Shown: piece by piece, positions 51,303-64,000 of the stretch
Layout: every line of letters begins with the position of its first letter
How positions within the stretch are numbered: the stretch's first letter is position 1
Source of the DNA: Panorpa germanica
Taxonomy: Eukaryota > Arthropoda > Insecta > Mecoptera > Panorpidae
Length of the DNA stretch: 64,000 nucleotides
NCBI GenBank assembly: GCA_963678705.1
Contig: OY783203.1
Span: forward strand, 42,098,347-42,162,346
Reading direction: 5' to 3'
Translations under genes and position numbers: made by a program
Notes under the pieces: generated by a model
Told to the model about the DNA's origin: nothing
Database searches by the model: none
Seen by the model: the letters and a program-made list of their open reading frames with translations, nothing else

Positions 51303-54300
51303 GTAAGAAAAAAATAACACCTTCACTTTTTTTTAGTGTTTTATTTTTTGTTTCTAATTTGTTTTCGTTATAAATACCAAACTATATGTGTGTATGTACT
51401 ATTTTTTATGTTGCTTTTTAGTTTAACAATGTGTCCTTTTTATTTTTAACTCAGTGTACTATTGCACCCATTGCTTCCATTCGAGCACGTCGTGTGTGAA
51501 TTTTTAAATGTATACATGTTAATACAAACCTAACAGTCTATAAATCTACTAATCCAATCTAATCTATAACCTAAACTAAAACTATTTGTAATATAAATTT
51601 TATTAACATTAAAACATTACTTAAAAAAGTCATTTATTATGTATTGTTTGACAATATATATGGCTTATGTAATAAGATACATTTAGTTGAGTAAAGATAG
51701 CCGCAACAATCTTTGCTACATTTTTCAAGACGGAAGAGCCAGGGAGTATGGGTAATCGCACATAGATTTATATCTTATCTAACATGAAGATTTCACTAGT
51801 ATTTCCGGTTTAGTGTCGGCAAAATAGAACAAATCAAAGCGTTCGTCCGAATAGTTGATTCTGCCTGTTCAATCTAAAAGGTACCGTACACATATGCGTT
51901 GACGACTTATGACATTAAAGCGTAACCTACAATTCTCAATATGAACGTTTTTATTACCTATAATTAAATTTTTTTGCCAAGTATTTAAGTTGTTCATTTT
52001 AAGTTTACTGTTGTTTTATTTAAACGAATGTTCTGGTATTGGATATTTGTTATACTTTAAAAGCAAGTATAGACAGGTGGTTCATCGTGTATCAAATAAT
52101 CAACAAATAGCAAGATTAATCGAACACGCATATGTGAACTCTATGTTTACACATGCGTATTCGCCTATTCGTAATCTTTACCAATTGTCAGATTGCTAAG
52201 CTTTGATGGGTTTTATTTATCGTTACTAGAGCGAAAACATTCGTGTCGGTGGACGGTTATATGAATCTTTGCCCTGTGAACACGAACTATGCGTGCAACC
52301 ATGCATATTCATACCACTGACATTGAGCATTTGGACCTGAACAAGCATGTGTGGTCCTGAGTGCTGTGGTCTCACACTGCATCTGACTAGTTGTGACGAC
52401 GGCTTTTTGAGTAGGCTGTATTCAAGTTGATTGGCATTAATAATACACTCTATCCTAATATATAACTTCTAGTTTAATGCTTATTAGTACACCACTGTAC
52501 ATCTGTGCTGTACTATCAGCACTGTATCTCCGTATCGCTTTCCCCACTCACCGTGTTGCTCCAAACCCAATAAAGGTGTATTAATAAACATTAAAATAGA
52601 AACTTAATCTTATGATTAAGTATGAGAGATCTCTAAGGGCTCCGTTTTCTCGTCAATCATTGTAAAATAGCGGTTAGACGTATATTATATATACGTACAA
52701 TCTGATTGTCGGCCAGTGCTCTTTTTTTTAAATACGGAAAATGGCCTAGGACGCCATCTAACTTAATATTTATTATAAATTTTGTCGTACTTTAAATTGT
52801 GGCGCACTAACCTCTAAGCTAAAATTTGTTGTCACAGTCTACGAAAAACCCATTCAATTTTGAATTATAAATTTTAAAATTTTGTCGCCCTTACGTCCTG
52901 GCCTCGCAGATGTAGGACTAAATTTAATACTTCTGTTGAGGCCTAATATTTTTTTAAAATCAAGTTTCATTTTCTGTACAAATATAACCTAAAATATAAT
53001 TTAATAAAGTCGAAAGTACCATATTGTGAATGTTTTTTTGCAAAATAAAAGCATTATTTATTTTAATGTAGTAGATATAATGTGAAAGTGATCATTACGC
53101 TGAAATCATTGCAACAATTGAATTGTATCAACATGAACTACCTAGGGCAACTATTGACAGCATCAAATTTAGACAAGCTGGTCGAACAGGAGATTTTGCT
53201 TCTATAAAATTGAGGATTTACGTTAATATTTATAAATTGTGTTAGGGGGCAATATACCAAATATACACAGTTAAGTTTATGTTAGGTTTTTAAACATAAC
53301 AACATTTCATAATTTATTGTTTACATATATTTTTTAAGGTTAGTATGTTGTAGGATTACATAACAAAAGTTATTTTTCGACAGAAATTTATGTTTTCGAA
53401 CTTAAAGCTTTTATGGAAGATTATGTAATATTACATATTAAATTAATATATTAGATTGTTGTCTTTGTATTTATTTAATGACATTTAAATCAAATTATAT
53501 TAAATTTCGGTAAATAATATAATTATAACGTAATATAATTAAATACTACATGAGTCTTTCTTTTATGTTTAGCAAGTATGCTTTGAAATGTTTACACGAT
53601 TCCATGGAACACAGTCTATTCTCCTCCCTATTATACTTGTTTATATTTGCATTTATTTTCATTATATGCAATTTTATTTTAATATATAAAATCATGAATG
53701 ACAAATACTAGATTCATATAACTGATAAAAATTCTATGAATTATTAATATTAAATAATCATAATGCATGAAAAACCGTATGGGACAGCGGTCGGCAACCT
53801 TGTTAAACAAAAAGCCAATCATCACCACTACATGTTTTAGAATTCTTTGGAGAGTCAAATCTGACAACGCAAAAATCAATATAGTCACAGTTACCTTTTA
53901 CCTCGGAAGAGCCGACCGTTAGTATAGAAAGACACGTGCCCTTACTTCTTTCGGTACTGTTAAATGCAGCTAAATCCAAAATAATTTACAATATTTTTAG
54001 TTGACCTGTCTCAGGAGTTTTAATTGCACGGTAATATACGAAAAAGAAAGTGTTAACACTTCGTAAACGCTTATATTTTTTATTGCATTTTAAAGTTTTC
54101 ATAGCATTTCACTTTCTATAAAGTAATCTTGAACCAACTACTTTATTAATTCAAATATAGACCCTTTCAGTGAGTATACTTCTCAATATTGAGAATGCTG
54201 AGAAGAGCATCACTCTGCTCCATACTGCGAAAAATCAGTTCAATACCGTTTTTCTTCAAATTTTCGAACACAATAGATAGAATTTCTTAATATACCATTG

Positions 54301-54477
54301 TTTTATGGTTTCAGTGCTAACGTCAGCACTATTAATGTACATAACGTCAAGTCGATCTTACATATGCAATATGGTGAATGCTTCTCACTAATATAGACTA
54401 CATAATAATAAATAAAATTAATCTTAGATATATAAAAAATAGAAATATAAACTAATATCTGATTGTGTGTTTTCCAG
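51303..54477. other. AT-rich stretch, nothing firm
   Basis: Somewhat GC-richer patches at 51770-52590 and 52630-52930 probably hold TE scraps, with short inverted similarities (CCTAGGACGCC and CGTCCTGGCC). No termini or coding motifs are clear. Confidence 0.35.
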
Positions 54478-54570
54478 CTGCAACACTTCATGCACATGCA
54501 GACCTTGCAACTCATCTATGAGCAGAGCCTGCGCTTCGGCTTTTCGGCTGTGCTGGTGTTATTCCATTAA
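54478..54570 (+). other. Candidate terminal exon island 3
   Basis: After the acceptor TGTGTTTTCCAG, one frame reads LQHFMHMQTLQLIYEQSLRF, ten more residues, then TAA at 54568. Its GC content and codon use resemble the exons of this window and contrast with the flanks. I do not recognise the protein. A cysteine-rich translation in a second frame is probably a shadow. Confidence 0.4.
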
Positions 54571-56096
54571 GCTTCTGTTGCTCTTACTCCTGGTGTACTT
54601 CCGTAATTCAGCACATGATTTTTATATTAAACCAGCACAAGACGCAGGAAGTACATTCAAACTGGAGTATATTCAAACAGGAAACATATATTTTTTGAAA
54701 CTCTTCAGAATTTTTTTTTTCGTCTCTTGTACGGGACACTATTATCTCTTTGATTTGTCACTAATATTTTTACTTCTAAGATGGAGGAGTATGAATTAAA
54801 TGTTACGAAGAGCATTAGTTTAGTTTCTAAAGTAAGAATATTAATATACACTTCAAAGTTATATAAGTGTCTAATTAAAAGTACTTTTTTTGCCTAAATG
54901 CTTACAAAAATATAATTTTGTAAGTATAAGGCTGATTTTCATCTAGTATTATCCTTATTTCACTTATTTAAAACTAATATTATATAAAAATGTTTTATAT
55001 GTTCTATTTGTCTAATATTTCAACTTATTATGAAATATTAGAGTCTTCTCAGATTTTATTATTCGTTACGCTAAGAAAACCCAAACTAACTTACTTAAAC
55101 TTAAATTTTACAGATTCATTGTATAATTTAAATTTAATATAGTTAGCTGTTAAGGGTTTAATGATTAAATATTTATATTGCGTAAAATGTTTACAAAAAT
55201 AATATAGAAGTATATGTACATATTTATTTTTGTAATCATTATTGTTATTATATAAGTATTATAAAATTTTAAGAATCAAATTATTTAAATTTGTGTCTAT
55301 TTTTAGAAAAAAAAGTAACAAAAATATTGTGAATTTAAAAAAATTATTTTAGACTATTTTTTAGATGAAAATGTTATTAGTTATATATTATATTAGTTTT
55401 AAACTTATTTCTCCCCTTAAACTTTATTTATAATACAATATTATAATCTATGAATTGTTTATTTTGTGTCTATTGTAAGAATTTGTAACAATTATCACTA
55501 AGGATTCCAGAAATGTCAGCTATCTTGTTTTCTGGGTCACGCTTGTTCATGCTATTACTGTGCAATTATTATGAAAGTCTTTATCTATGTTTATTTCTGA
55601 ATAAGTAACATTTTTAGGAGTTAATATTTAATCATTCAAAATTAGTATTAATAAATAGATAATATTCAAGTATTTTTTACGTTATGTATTACATATACTC
55701 CTAAAGGCAGTTATAAAATTTGTAGTAAATAAACTTATAGTAATTCCTAAATTTGATACAGTGCCAATGCAAATGCCAATATTAGGTCAAATAATTCTCA
55801 GTTACAAATTCTTGTTATTAAATGAAATAAAATTATCTCATCTTTCTCAGAGTTAGTTTAAAATTAGAGAATTTTTTAAAAAGCTTGTTTCTGTCAAGTT
55901 AAAAATGAGATTTATTAAATGTGAATACGTAGTTAGCTAATTACTTAAGACTGATTAAATTATACTGTGTTAAGTCAATAAAACTCGTAATTTTGTCTGT
56001 TGTTACTTGTACAATTTGAAAGTCAAACGAACATGGTATGTGATATAATATACAATATTTTATGTATACATTGTTAGTATATAGTATAAATATAAC

Positions 56097-56172
<76 letters not shown>

Positions 56173-58439
56173 GTTATATTTCTTTTTTAATAAATATATG
56201 AAATGAATGAAACATTTATATATTTAAACGCATTTATTAACCAATAAAGATGTTTAAGCGTTGAAATTTGTTAATTTTTATTTATCTGTAGTTACACATA
56301 TTAAAACAATCTGCAAGTTTAGAAAATTAAATCAAATTATTGTTTGTTCATTATCAACATCGACGACATAGAGTCATTTCGTTTATAATCGATTGTATAT
56401 TAATTTTTTCTAAAATGGGGTTGTTATCTGATTTTTTATGAGTGGTTTTTTTAAATTTTTATTTAAAGTTTTTAAGTGTATAATATATACAGATGTTTTA
56501 TTACTATATATAATATACAAAAGATGCAGGAGATACGGCTATTCAAAATTTGAATTTCTGTACTGTATTTCTGTATTTTTCTATTTTTCCAATATTTATA
56601 ATATGGAAACTTTGTGTTCTACGTATAAAGGAGATACAACTCATAAAAGAGAAGAAGGTAGGTGAAGGTAAAGGTGATGATTGTTAATTTATTACGACAT
56701 AGTTAATTTAAAATAGGTTGTATTAAACTCAAAAAATTGTTATATTTTAAATTTAATTAAACAATTTATTAATGAAATGTGTAGCGGATAAAATTTATCA
56801 ATAAAAATGTAGATGACTTTACTAGAATCTTTTTTGCTATAATAGACACATGATTACATATTTACAAACATTGCCATGAAATTGGAGATAATTATTAATA
56901 TATGAATGCGGGTTAATATTCTAGATGCAATTTGATTAATTATTCATTAGCAGTAAATCTGATTGCATACTGTCTTGGCGCAATGAAATTATAATGTCGC
57001 CTGTTGTAATACGTTTACTTCTATTTTAAGATAGATAGCGCTAGTAGGTTCAAACATTTGATAGTTTTGTTAAAAATCATGTTTTAATTGATTTATTATT
57101 TAATATTTATTAATTAATTTACTTAAAATTTTAATAATAAATTTTGTAAACAGTTACTTACTTAATTTGATGATGAATTTATCTTCTGAAGATGAATGAA
57201 AAATTAAAATTTTATATATCAAGTAGATATCAAGATATTCAAATAGCAAGGATCAAATCTTAAATGAGTGCAAAATAAAAGTGTAAGTCCTCACATCTTG
57301 GCGCGATGATTTATTACTAGTGTTGATTTAAATGTGTATAATTAATTAGTTATTTGCGGTTAATTGTAACTGATTTATCAAAGTTCTAAGTACTAGCGAC
57401 ATCTATTTAAGAGTAGCTACAAACTATACTGTTAATAGAAAGGTTAACAGATGGCTCACCAAATTCATTGCGCCTAGATACTTTGCAACCTAAGTTACAT
57501 TATTATAAAAGATGCTTTAACAATTCATGAGATATATATTATTTTATATGATTAGTTATATTTATTTGAATTTAAGTACATTTCTGATCATCCGCTACAC
57601 GTTAAATTAATAAACTGTTTAACTGAATTGAAAATATCAACGTGCTTTTGTCTTTTATGCAATATGTTGATAAGTTAACAAACTGTTCATTTAAAATATG
57701 AAATTTAAAATAAAATAATATCATGTGTGTATAAAAGTAGATTCAAGTTATGTTTAAATTTTGTTGATCACACTATAATCAGATCAGACAGATCAGATCG
57801 TCCAAAACGGATCTAATATTTACAAGAAAAAATCATTTTAGAAAATTATATAATTTTAAATTAATTGTTATATTATGTTTTAGTAAGTATGTTATATGCT
57901 ATGTATTTGGTGGACATGTCCTACTTAACGGCATATTGGCTTACCTGTGTGCAACCCACGCGATTCCAGATACGGAGAAAAGTATGCATCATTAAGTGAA
58001 ACCACTTTCATTTATAACAGTCTCTGTCTTTTAGTTTGCCATTTTAGTCAACCTGTATCACTGTGCATCACGTTAGCGCCTAGCGGTGGTCTTGAACCGA
58101 GCACTGCTTCCTGACATAACAGTAGAATAACAAACCACTTCTTCCAAAAGCAAATTAACGAATTTTCCTCCAAAAGCAGAGCACTTTATGGGGGAGGTTA
58201 CACATTGAAGGCACCACTATCTTAAGAATCAGGTGGTATTGGTAGTTAGGAAGGATACAAAGTAGAGGTAAGGCTCCATTGCGTGCCTGACATAATTATA
58301 GAACCCTGCCCAATCTAGTCGGCAAAGGAAAAGAAGTTTTTTGGTTGTATGGACCTTAAATGTCCCATTATTTTTTAGTATCTTTATTTTTATATTATAT
58401 TTATTTAGTAACTATATTTATATTTTAAGAAATATTAAC
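54571..58439. other. AT-rich intergenic stretch
   Basis: No gene is recognised. Holds a (TA)n palindrome at 56088-56181. A GC-richer patch at 58070-58330 looks like an unidentified repeat. Confidence 0.4.
56088..56181. repeat. Palindrome with a (TA)n core
   Basis: AAATATAACATATAAATAT at the left (56088) and its exact reverse complement at the right (ending at 56181) flank a pure TA run, so the whole 94 bp is one palindrome. Confidence 0.9.
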
Positions 58440-58815
58440 TTTTAAAATAGTCATTTTATCTTTTTAATTATTAAAGGGCTCTAATGTAATAGAAAATTCC
58501 AATGCATGGTACATCACATTTGCTGATTTGCCATCTCTTTTATATAACAAAGTAAACGAGTATGTGTGATACATCATTTACTACTAAAGATGCAAATTAC
58601 GATGCTTGTGAAAAATGAAAAATAATCTAATTACTTATTTCTTCTGTGACGTCATATGCAGAGTTAAAACATGCGGCAAAACTGTAATTTAAATTTGACA
58701 TAGGTATAACTTCGCCAATTTTTGGATATTTAAAAAAAATATATATACTAATCTTTATTTCAATCATAAATTTAAAAAACGACCCCTAAATAATGAGATC
58801 GATCACAAACCCAGA
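58440..58815. mobile_element. Diverged relative of the MITE at 377-1019
   Basis: Shares TTAATTATTAAAG, GCATG-GGTACATCACA-type and AACGACC-CTAAA-AATGAG blocks with the first copy in the same order. The right end (CACAAACCCAGAGTTAAAT) corresponds to CACAAGCCCATTTA. The left terminus is not clear. Confidence 0.55.
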
Positions 58816-59289
58816 GTTAAATCAACTGACCGCTCACGTATTGCGGCATTATACGTATTACTGAAGCAGCGACGTAATCTGAAAGTGAAATGGCTTTGCC
58901 ATTATGACGTACTTGCATAAAACCACCCACTTTATTTCATATATATAAAATTATAATATTGAACATAATACATTGACAAACTATATTTTGTTTTAACTGA
59001 CTTTTCTTCGTAATACGTCATTCGCTAAAGACATAATTTTAAAGGCAAGTTACAAATTATCTTCTTTTACTTCTCTTGTTTTCTTTTTCTATAAATAGAT
59101 TTTTTTAAATTTTAATTATATGTATTTGTTAAGCATATACAATGGATCAGTCAATTGAATGATATATACCAGAGGTCCTCAAACTTTTGGAACACGTGGT
59201 AATAGAACATTTATGCTTCTTGTCACTGTCACTAACACTTTTCACAATTTGGGAGCCATAATGGGAGTTAATTTAATACAGAAAGTATT

Positions 59290-59770
59290 TAATATATAAT
59301 GGACTACGTATGGTGTTCCCGGATTTTTCTTTGAATTTCCTGGAAACCCGTAATTTTTGAAAAACTTGAATAAAAGTGGGCCTTTTTTTGCTGTATAACT
59401 TTGTATTCGTAAAAGATAGAAAGGTGAAATTTTGCATGTGTATTACTCTATTAAATGGGAACATATTTCAAAATTTAGAAGTTTAAAATTTAAAAAAGGG
59501 GCGCCAAAAGAATTTGTGGGCCCGTTAGGAAACATTGGAGAAAGCTCAAATTCTGGATTGTGTAAGAATTGAACATCATATTAAAAAAAAATATTATAAA
59601 TTCAAAAATGTTATTTGGGGGCACGGGGGCGGTTTTTGCTGATGGTGAAATTTGTGCTAGAAATTTGAAATGTGGTATATGGGTTAACTTTGGTACCTAA
59701 TTTATGAATCGAAAAGAAAAATCCCAAATTTTGAAGAAAAAAAACTGAAATTCAATTCACACATAAAAGA
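59290..59770 (+). repeat. Dispersed repeat family, copy 2
   Basis: Longer copy of the repeat at 14690-15075, with the same ordered blocks and the shared end TTAACTTTGGTACCTAATTT. It is slightly GC-richer, including GGGGGCACGGGGGCGG near 59617. No intact coding frame was found. Confidence 0.65.
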
Positions 59771-60297
59771 CAGTCGCTTACGACGGGGGTAAACTCTAGT
59801 AATAATATAAATCAGTAAGTCAGAGAAACAGCAAATCAAAATAAGCGCCGTAGCATGGTGTTCATTACGAGTTTTTGTATAATCATGAGTGTCAAACCAT
59901 AGTTACTAAATATAATTCTAATTATCTAATATACATATCTTATTCTTCCAAATTTGTAAGAAAAAACACTTATGTAACTTTCGATTTAATACGTATTATT
60001 TAATAATTTCGCGTTCTATATTTTTTGGCGTATGTGGGCGTGTTTTTGCAGACATTTACATAGGAATCAAACGTTGGCGTTCATTATATAATTCTTCTCA
60101 TATTATAATGTTGTGATTCAACATTCAAGCAAAACTCTCACTCTCTTCCTAATTGTTTACACTAGTAGACCGCTGAATTTAATACGTCCACTTAAGCCTC
60201 TAAAAGCATTCAAAGCATTCAACGAGTATCAACAGACACAGAAAGACTTTCGCCAAAACAAAACCAATGGTAACAGACAGTTCTTCATAAGAAGTTC

Positions 60298-60302
60298 ATC
60301 AG
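60298..60302 (+). promoter_or_regulatory. Possible initiator for the Gly/His-rich gene
   Basis: TCAGT matches the arthropod initiator and lies about 80 bp before the start codon at 60381. No TATA box is evident at the usual distance. Confidence 0.25.
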
Positions 60303-60380
60303 TACATTGTGTTCAACTCTGCGCTCTGATTCTTTGGAAAATTATTGTGTTGACCTATCGGAAGTTTGTGAAACAATATA

Positions 60381-61821
60381 ATGAAACTTAAGGTATGGAA
60401 TATATTTATCTATAGTTTAGAGGAACATGTTTATTTTGATTTATTATTATATTTAAAAAGTGATTCTAAAGTAAAATTAGACGATGTGTTTTAAATGGAA
60501 GTCAAATATCGTGAAAAAATTTGTCCTAAATAAGTGTTCTTCGAGGGTAAGATCACATTCATTGAAACTGGATTTTCTAATTTAATCAATAACTAAACGA
60601 TAAAGTCAAAATGAATTATCAATAAGATTTATTCGGTAAATTACTAAAACACACTACATATTGCACAAGACAATATTGTTAACTTAACGACAACGTTTAT
60701 CGTTAAATCAGATATTGGTGTCAAATTAAGATATACAGCGGTATCTCGGGTTACGAGCTTAATTCGTGCTTAGAATCGTTCGTAACATGAAACAGATTTT
60801 CTTATCGAAATTAATGTTAGGCCAATTAATTGCTCGCCTGCGCCAGAATCATCTTCTTGGACTGAGGCTTGGTTTATTTGTATTTCTATTGCTTTCCCGA
60901 TATTTTATTACTTATTGAATTACTATTCATATAAAATGAATAAAACATAATGAAACAAAATATTTGGACACTTTTTTCATGCTATAAACGTTCCTGAAAA
61001 GGTTAATTTTATATTAAAAGAATTGTGTTAATAACGTATATAACGTATATTGTGTATATAACGTATTTACAATAGTAAATACGAGTATATTGTTGTCATT
61101 ATTATAATTTGACTTTTTTTTAATTTTGCAGTACACTTTCATAATTTTCATGATCGAAACGTTGCACCTCGTTGTAGGTGCACCAGTGAGTGTGCCTGTT
61201 GATGACGAACTCCGGCATCGTCGTAGGCGTCCTTGTCGTAAAGACCTTCCAGTGCAGGACCAGTCAGAAGAATCTCGAACATTCCTCATTTTTCCACTAT
61301 TGTTTTCTGATACTTACAATAGCTATGATTACAACTACAACTGCGGAGGTCTAGGAAATTACGGGACTCATGGTGGCGGAGGTCATGGGGGCCATGGGGG
61401 CCACGGAGGTCATGGAGGTGGAGGACATGGAGGAGGAGGATTTGGAGGTGGCAACTACGGAGGCCCTGGCGGTCCTTTTAATGATCCTCAACAATCAGGA
61501 AATAGACCAGGATTTTTTGATAATGGTGGAGCTCTTAGTAATTTCTTTAACAGTTGGTTTGGACCTAACCGACCTTTTGCACCATTTGCTGATTCTGTGC
61601 AAGAAGCTGCACAAGATGCTGTTAAACCTGTAGTTGAAGCTGGTGAAGCCATAATGGACGCGGCTGCAAATTGGAGACCAGGGCAAATTGTAGGAGCCGT
61701 AAGTACGGCTGTTAATGGATTCACACAAGCTGCTCCAACTGTTCAACCAGAAAAAGTTGTCAGACAGGTTAATAGACAAATAAATCGATATTTTAGGCCA
61801 TTTTATGGTATCTTCTTTTAA
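60381..61821 (+). CDS. Secreted Gly/His-rich protein, unrecognised
   Basis: Two exons: 60381-60392 (MKLK, followed by GTATGG) and 61132-61821. The join gives 233 residues. It restores a good signal peptide (MKLKYTFIIFMIETLHLVVG, probably cut after GA) that the second exon alone lacks. After a basic run (RHRRRRP) and a Tyr/Asn-rich stretch, residues 76-118 are Gly/His repeats (GGHGG units). The rest is a predicted helical, Ala/Val-rich segment (DAVKPVVEAGEAIMDAAANW) and a basic aromatic end (RYFRPFYGIFF). No known domain was recognised. The repeats recall structural, cuticle, silk or antimicrobial secreted proteins, but that is only composition. ATTAAA near 61886 may serve as polyadenylation signal. 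Confidence 0.75.
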
Positions 61822-62760
61822 TTTAACACAACATGTTTAAGCAAAATGTTTTGTATAATTGCAACATTTGTATTATTGGTGGTTTGAATTAAAGTGATTA
61901 TTAAAAAACATTTTATTAATTGCATTTTCAATTCATCAGGCGGAAATATTACTTAAACATACGTCTCACAATTAGTAAATTTATAATACAATATTAATAA
62001 GATGTTTATATTTCGTAAACTATCTTTAATAATGCAATATTTATTCTTACGATAGTTCGCGAATTACTTGACAACTGCTGCTATACTTTTGTAGTCATTT
62101 TTTCTAATGTAATTGACATTTTTCAACATTTCACCCAATCTATCTTTATTAAAATTTCCCGAGTTTTACGAATCCAATTATGTAATAAGGAAATAATATT
62201 AAAAGCAAACTAATCTAAATTTAGCTACTATCAAGTAAGCAAAATCCTTTTAGAAATAGAAAACTGCAGGAATGTTCAGTAGAAGGGCAGCTTGATATAA
62301 TTAAATGTAGAAATAGTTGCATGCTCAAGGCGTTGAAGTACACAGAAATATGACACTACAAAAGTCATTATCATAACACTAAATTTTCAAATATATAATT
62401 AATATATTATATATTAAATATACATATTAATAATTTTTACATATTATAAGTTAATTTTTAAAACCCTCCGACAAATGAACTTGTAAATAAAAACTATTAT
62501 TAAATATTTTTAAGTGACTAAAATAAATAAATTATTAACAGAAATGTATATTTTAAGGAATAGGTAATTAAAAAGAAGATCCAAAATATTATATTAATAT
62601 CGATTTTATTTAAAAAGTATAAAAAATGTAAAGAATATATGTAAAATGATTCATAATAAAGTTAATTAATAGCAAAATATTTGTTTGATCGAATCTATCT
62701 TTCTTGCCATTACGAAACATTACCAGTAGTTACCAGTAGTTATTATCTTATGCGTTTTTA
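61822..62760. other. Shared 3' region of two convergent genes
   Basis: About 940 bp of AT-rich sequence between the stop of the Gly/His-rich gene (+) and the stop of the Gln/His-rich gene (-). TTTATT at 62605-62610 (AATAAA on -) lies about 150 bp beyond the latter's stop. Confidence 0.5.
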
Positions 62761-64000
62761 CTATTTATCATTGAACAATCTTTTATAAAATCTTCCCAAA
62801 AAGGGTTTATTTAATAAGGGAGTCCATTTTGTTCCAACAGTGTCTTGTGTGGAGTCACTGGCATCCCCAACAATAGCATTTTCATTATCCAGGTTTCTAG
62901 GTATCGACGTCAAAGGAACAAATAATGTAGAATCGGACTTGCTTGCACCAACAATGCCGCCTCGTCCAAAAATACATCGGCTATTACGAAATTGAGATTG
63001 AAGTGGAGAAGCGTATTCCGAAGAAACAAAATATGGCATGAAATTTTGGTTTGTTGAAAACGCATTAGATGGCGAACTAGAAGATGGCTGGTTTATCTAA
63101 AAAATTACTAGAAAAATTTACATTACTTTATAAATCATTTGAATTAATAATATACACGATATTTATAAATCAGCTCTAGTTGTTCTAGTGTGATCGTACC
63201 TTAGACTGTTGCTGTGACCCAACAATGCCAAACATTGGTTGGTGATATACCCCGTGATGTCCATGGCTTCCATGGAAGTGATGCCCATGACCATGACCAT
63301 GCATATGCCCTCCGTAGGGATCATGAACCAATACCCCATAGCCTCTATGTGGTTGCATTAGCGGAGAAAATTCATTAACAAGTAAACCTCTGTGAGAATA
63401 TCCATATGGCATAGACGGAACTCCATACAGATTGCCTGGGTGGAAACGCTCAAATTCAGGATGTGCGCTGTCAATTGAAGATCTTACTTGTTCATTAATT
63501 GGAGAATGCCACAGTTGCATTTGCAAATCTGGAGATTGATTTGTAATTGATTGAGAAGTTGCTGCATTTCGCATTGCTGCCATTCGAGATGATGGTGACA
63601 TTATAACTTGATGGTTTGGAGGTGGAAGTACTTCATTCATATTAAGTGAAGGTCCATGCATGTAAGTAGTAGAAATAGGTTCATTTATGTAAGGTTCGGG
63701 TGATCCAACAATGCCCATTGAATTTTGAGAAACATCAGTCTGTTGTGTGTTAATGTGATACGGGTTGTTATCCGGTTGCAACATGTGAGCTGTATGGATC
63801 GGTTGTTGCTGTGTACTAAACACCTCCATTACTTTTGGTGAGGTAATATGAGCCAACATCACATTATCTGGTGCATACTGTGTAGGGGCCCAAGCAGGTG
63901 AATTGTGATCAGTAGTCATATATTGTGGATTTGTTTGAAGTGGAGAACCAACTGAATCAGTGTCGTAATAAAACTGTTGTGGTGTGTCTAGACCAAAATT
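62761..64000 (-). CDS. Gln/Ser/His-rich protein with recurring IVG motifs (5' part off the right edge)
   Basis: Two visible coding exons: 63200-64000, open to the window edge (first visible codons NFGLDTPQQFYYDTD), and 62761-63096, joined in phase 0 with AG/GT borders. The visible part is 378 residues. It is low-complexity, rich in Gln, Ser, Pro, Met, Asn and His, without a recognisable domain. A His/Gly run (GGHMHGHGHGHHFHGSHGHH) could bind metal. The motif GIVGS/GIVGA/AIVGD occurs four times (63701-63715, 63215-63229, 62944-62958, 62863-62877), the last two in the terminal exon. The C-terminus is basic and aromatic (RFYKRLFNDK). It could be a secreted structural protein or the disordered tail of a regulator; the missing 5' end prevents a choice. 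Confidence 0.8.

Noticed and set aside
51840..52170. Possible TIR element with ACACATATGCGT and ACACATGCGTATTC blocks
   Set aside because: The blocks are short, and their orientation and flanks do not form consistent terminal repeats.
54467..54799. Cysteine-rich 110-residue frame starting CNTSCTCRPC
   Set aside because: It runs through the splice acceptor and on into AT-rich non-coding DNA. The LQHFMHMQ frame fits the exon boundary and stop better.
60113..60391. 92-residue open frame before the Gly/His-rich gene
   Set aside because: Unremarkable composition, and it overlaps the likely promoter and 5' UTR. The short MKLK start exon at its end gives a better protein.
61370..61779. Several long frames in other phases over the Gly-rich exon
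   Set aside because: GC-rich repeats keep alternative frames open. Only the frame with a signal peptide and matching splice phase is coherent.

Overview
The window is AT-rich nuclear DNA from an insect. Its genes have GT-AG introns and animal families: Rad21 cohesin, a p24 cargo receptor, a YIPF5-type Golgi protein and makorin. It also holds jockey-type LINE debris and many small DNA-transposon relics. The insect order cannot be fixed from the sequence alone. There are no bacterial operons, CRISPR arrays or rRNA genes.

Layout. (1) 57-18677, + strand: the last four visible coding exons of a cysteine-rich secreted or GPI-anchored-looking protein; its 5' end lies left of the window. Its 15.2-kb intron carries a Tc1/mariner-like MITE (377-1019), three copies of a Harbinger-like MITE (2918-3314, 3498-4023, 15873-16075), a jockey LINE 3' end (about 4620-4900), and the most striking feature of the window: a 147-bp satellite in two head-to-head arms (about 5995-9201 forward, 9225-11740 reverse; 22 and 17 recognisable units) around a 23-nt spacer. 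(2) 18.8-22.9 kb: TE relics, including a reverse transcriptase fragment and a palindrome. (3) 22977-28215, +: Rad21, 14 coding exons. (4) 28.2-33.5 kb: the Rad21 3' region, a TIR-bounded element carrying a decayed coding fragment (30717-31232), a hAT-like terminus and a MITE end. (5) 33509-34272, +: p24/TMED3-7 protein. (6) 36664-37510, -: YIPF5. (7) 39572-44646, +: makorin, with a 3.6-kb last intron. (8) 44.7-60.3 kb: very AT-rich DNA with long (TA)n tracts and three small exon-like islands whose reading phases agree with each other and with the last makorin donor. (9) 60381-61821, +: a secreted Gly/His-rich protein. (10) 62761-64000, -: the 3' part of a Gln/Ser/His-rich protein with recurring IVG motifs, running off the right edge and converging on gene 9.

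Rad21 is nuclear. The p24 protein and YIPF5 both act in the early secretory pathway (ER-Golgi) and lie tail to tail, but nothing in the sequence shows joint control. The remaining structure is mostly mobile-element history. The inverted satellite, sitting in sense orientation inside an intron, is the best candidate for something with its own biology, for example a long hairpin RNA.
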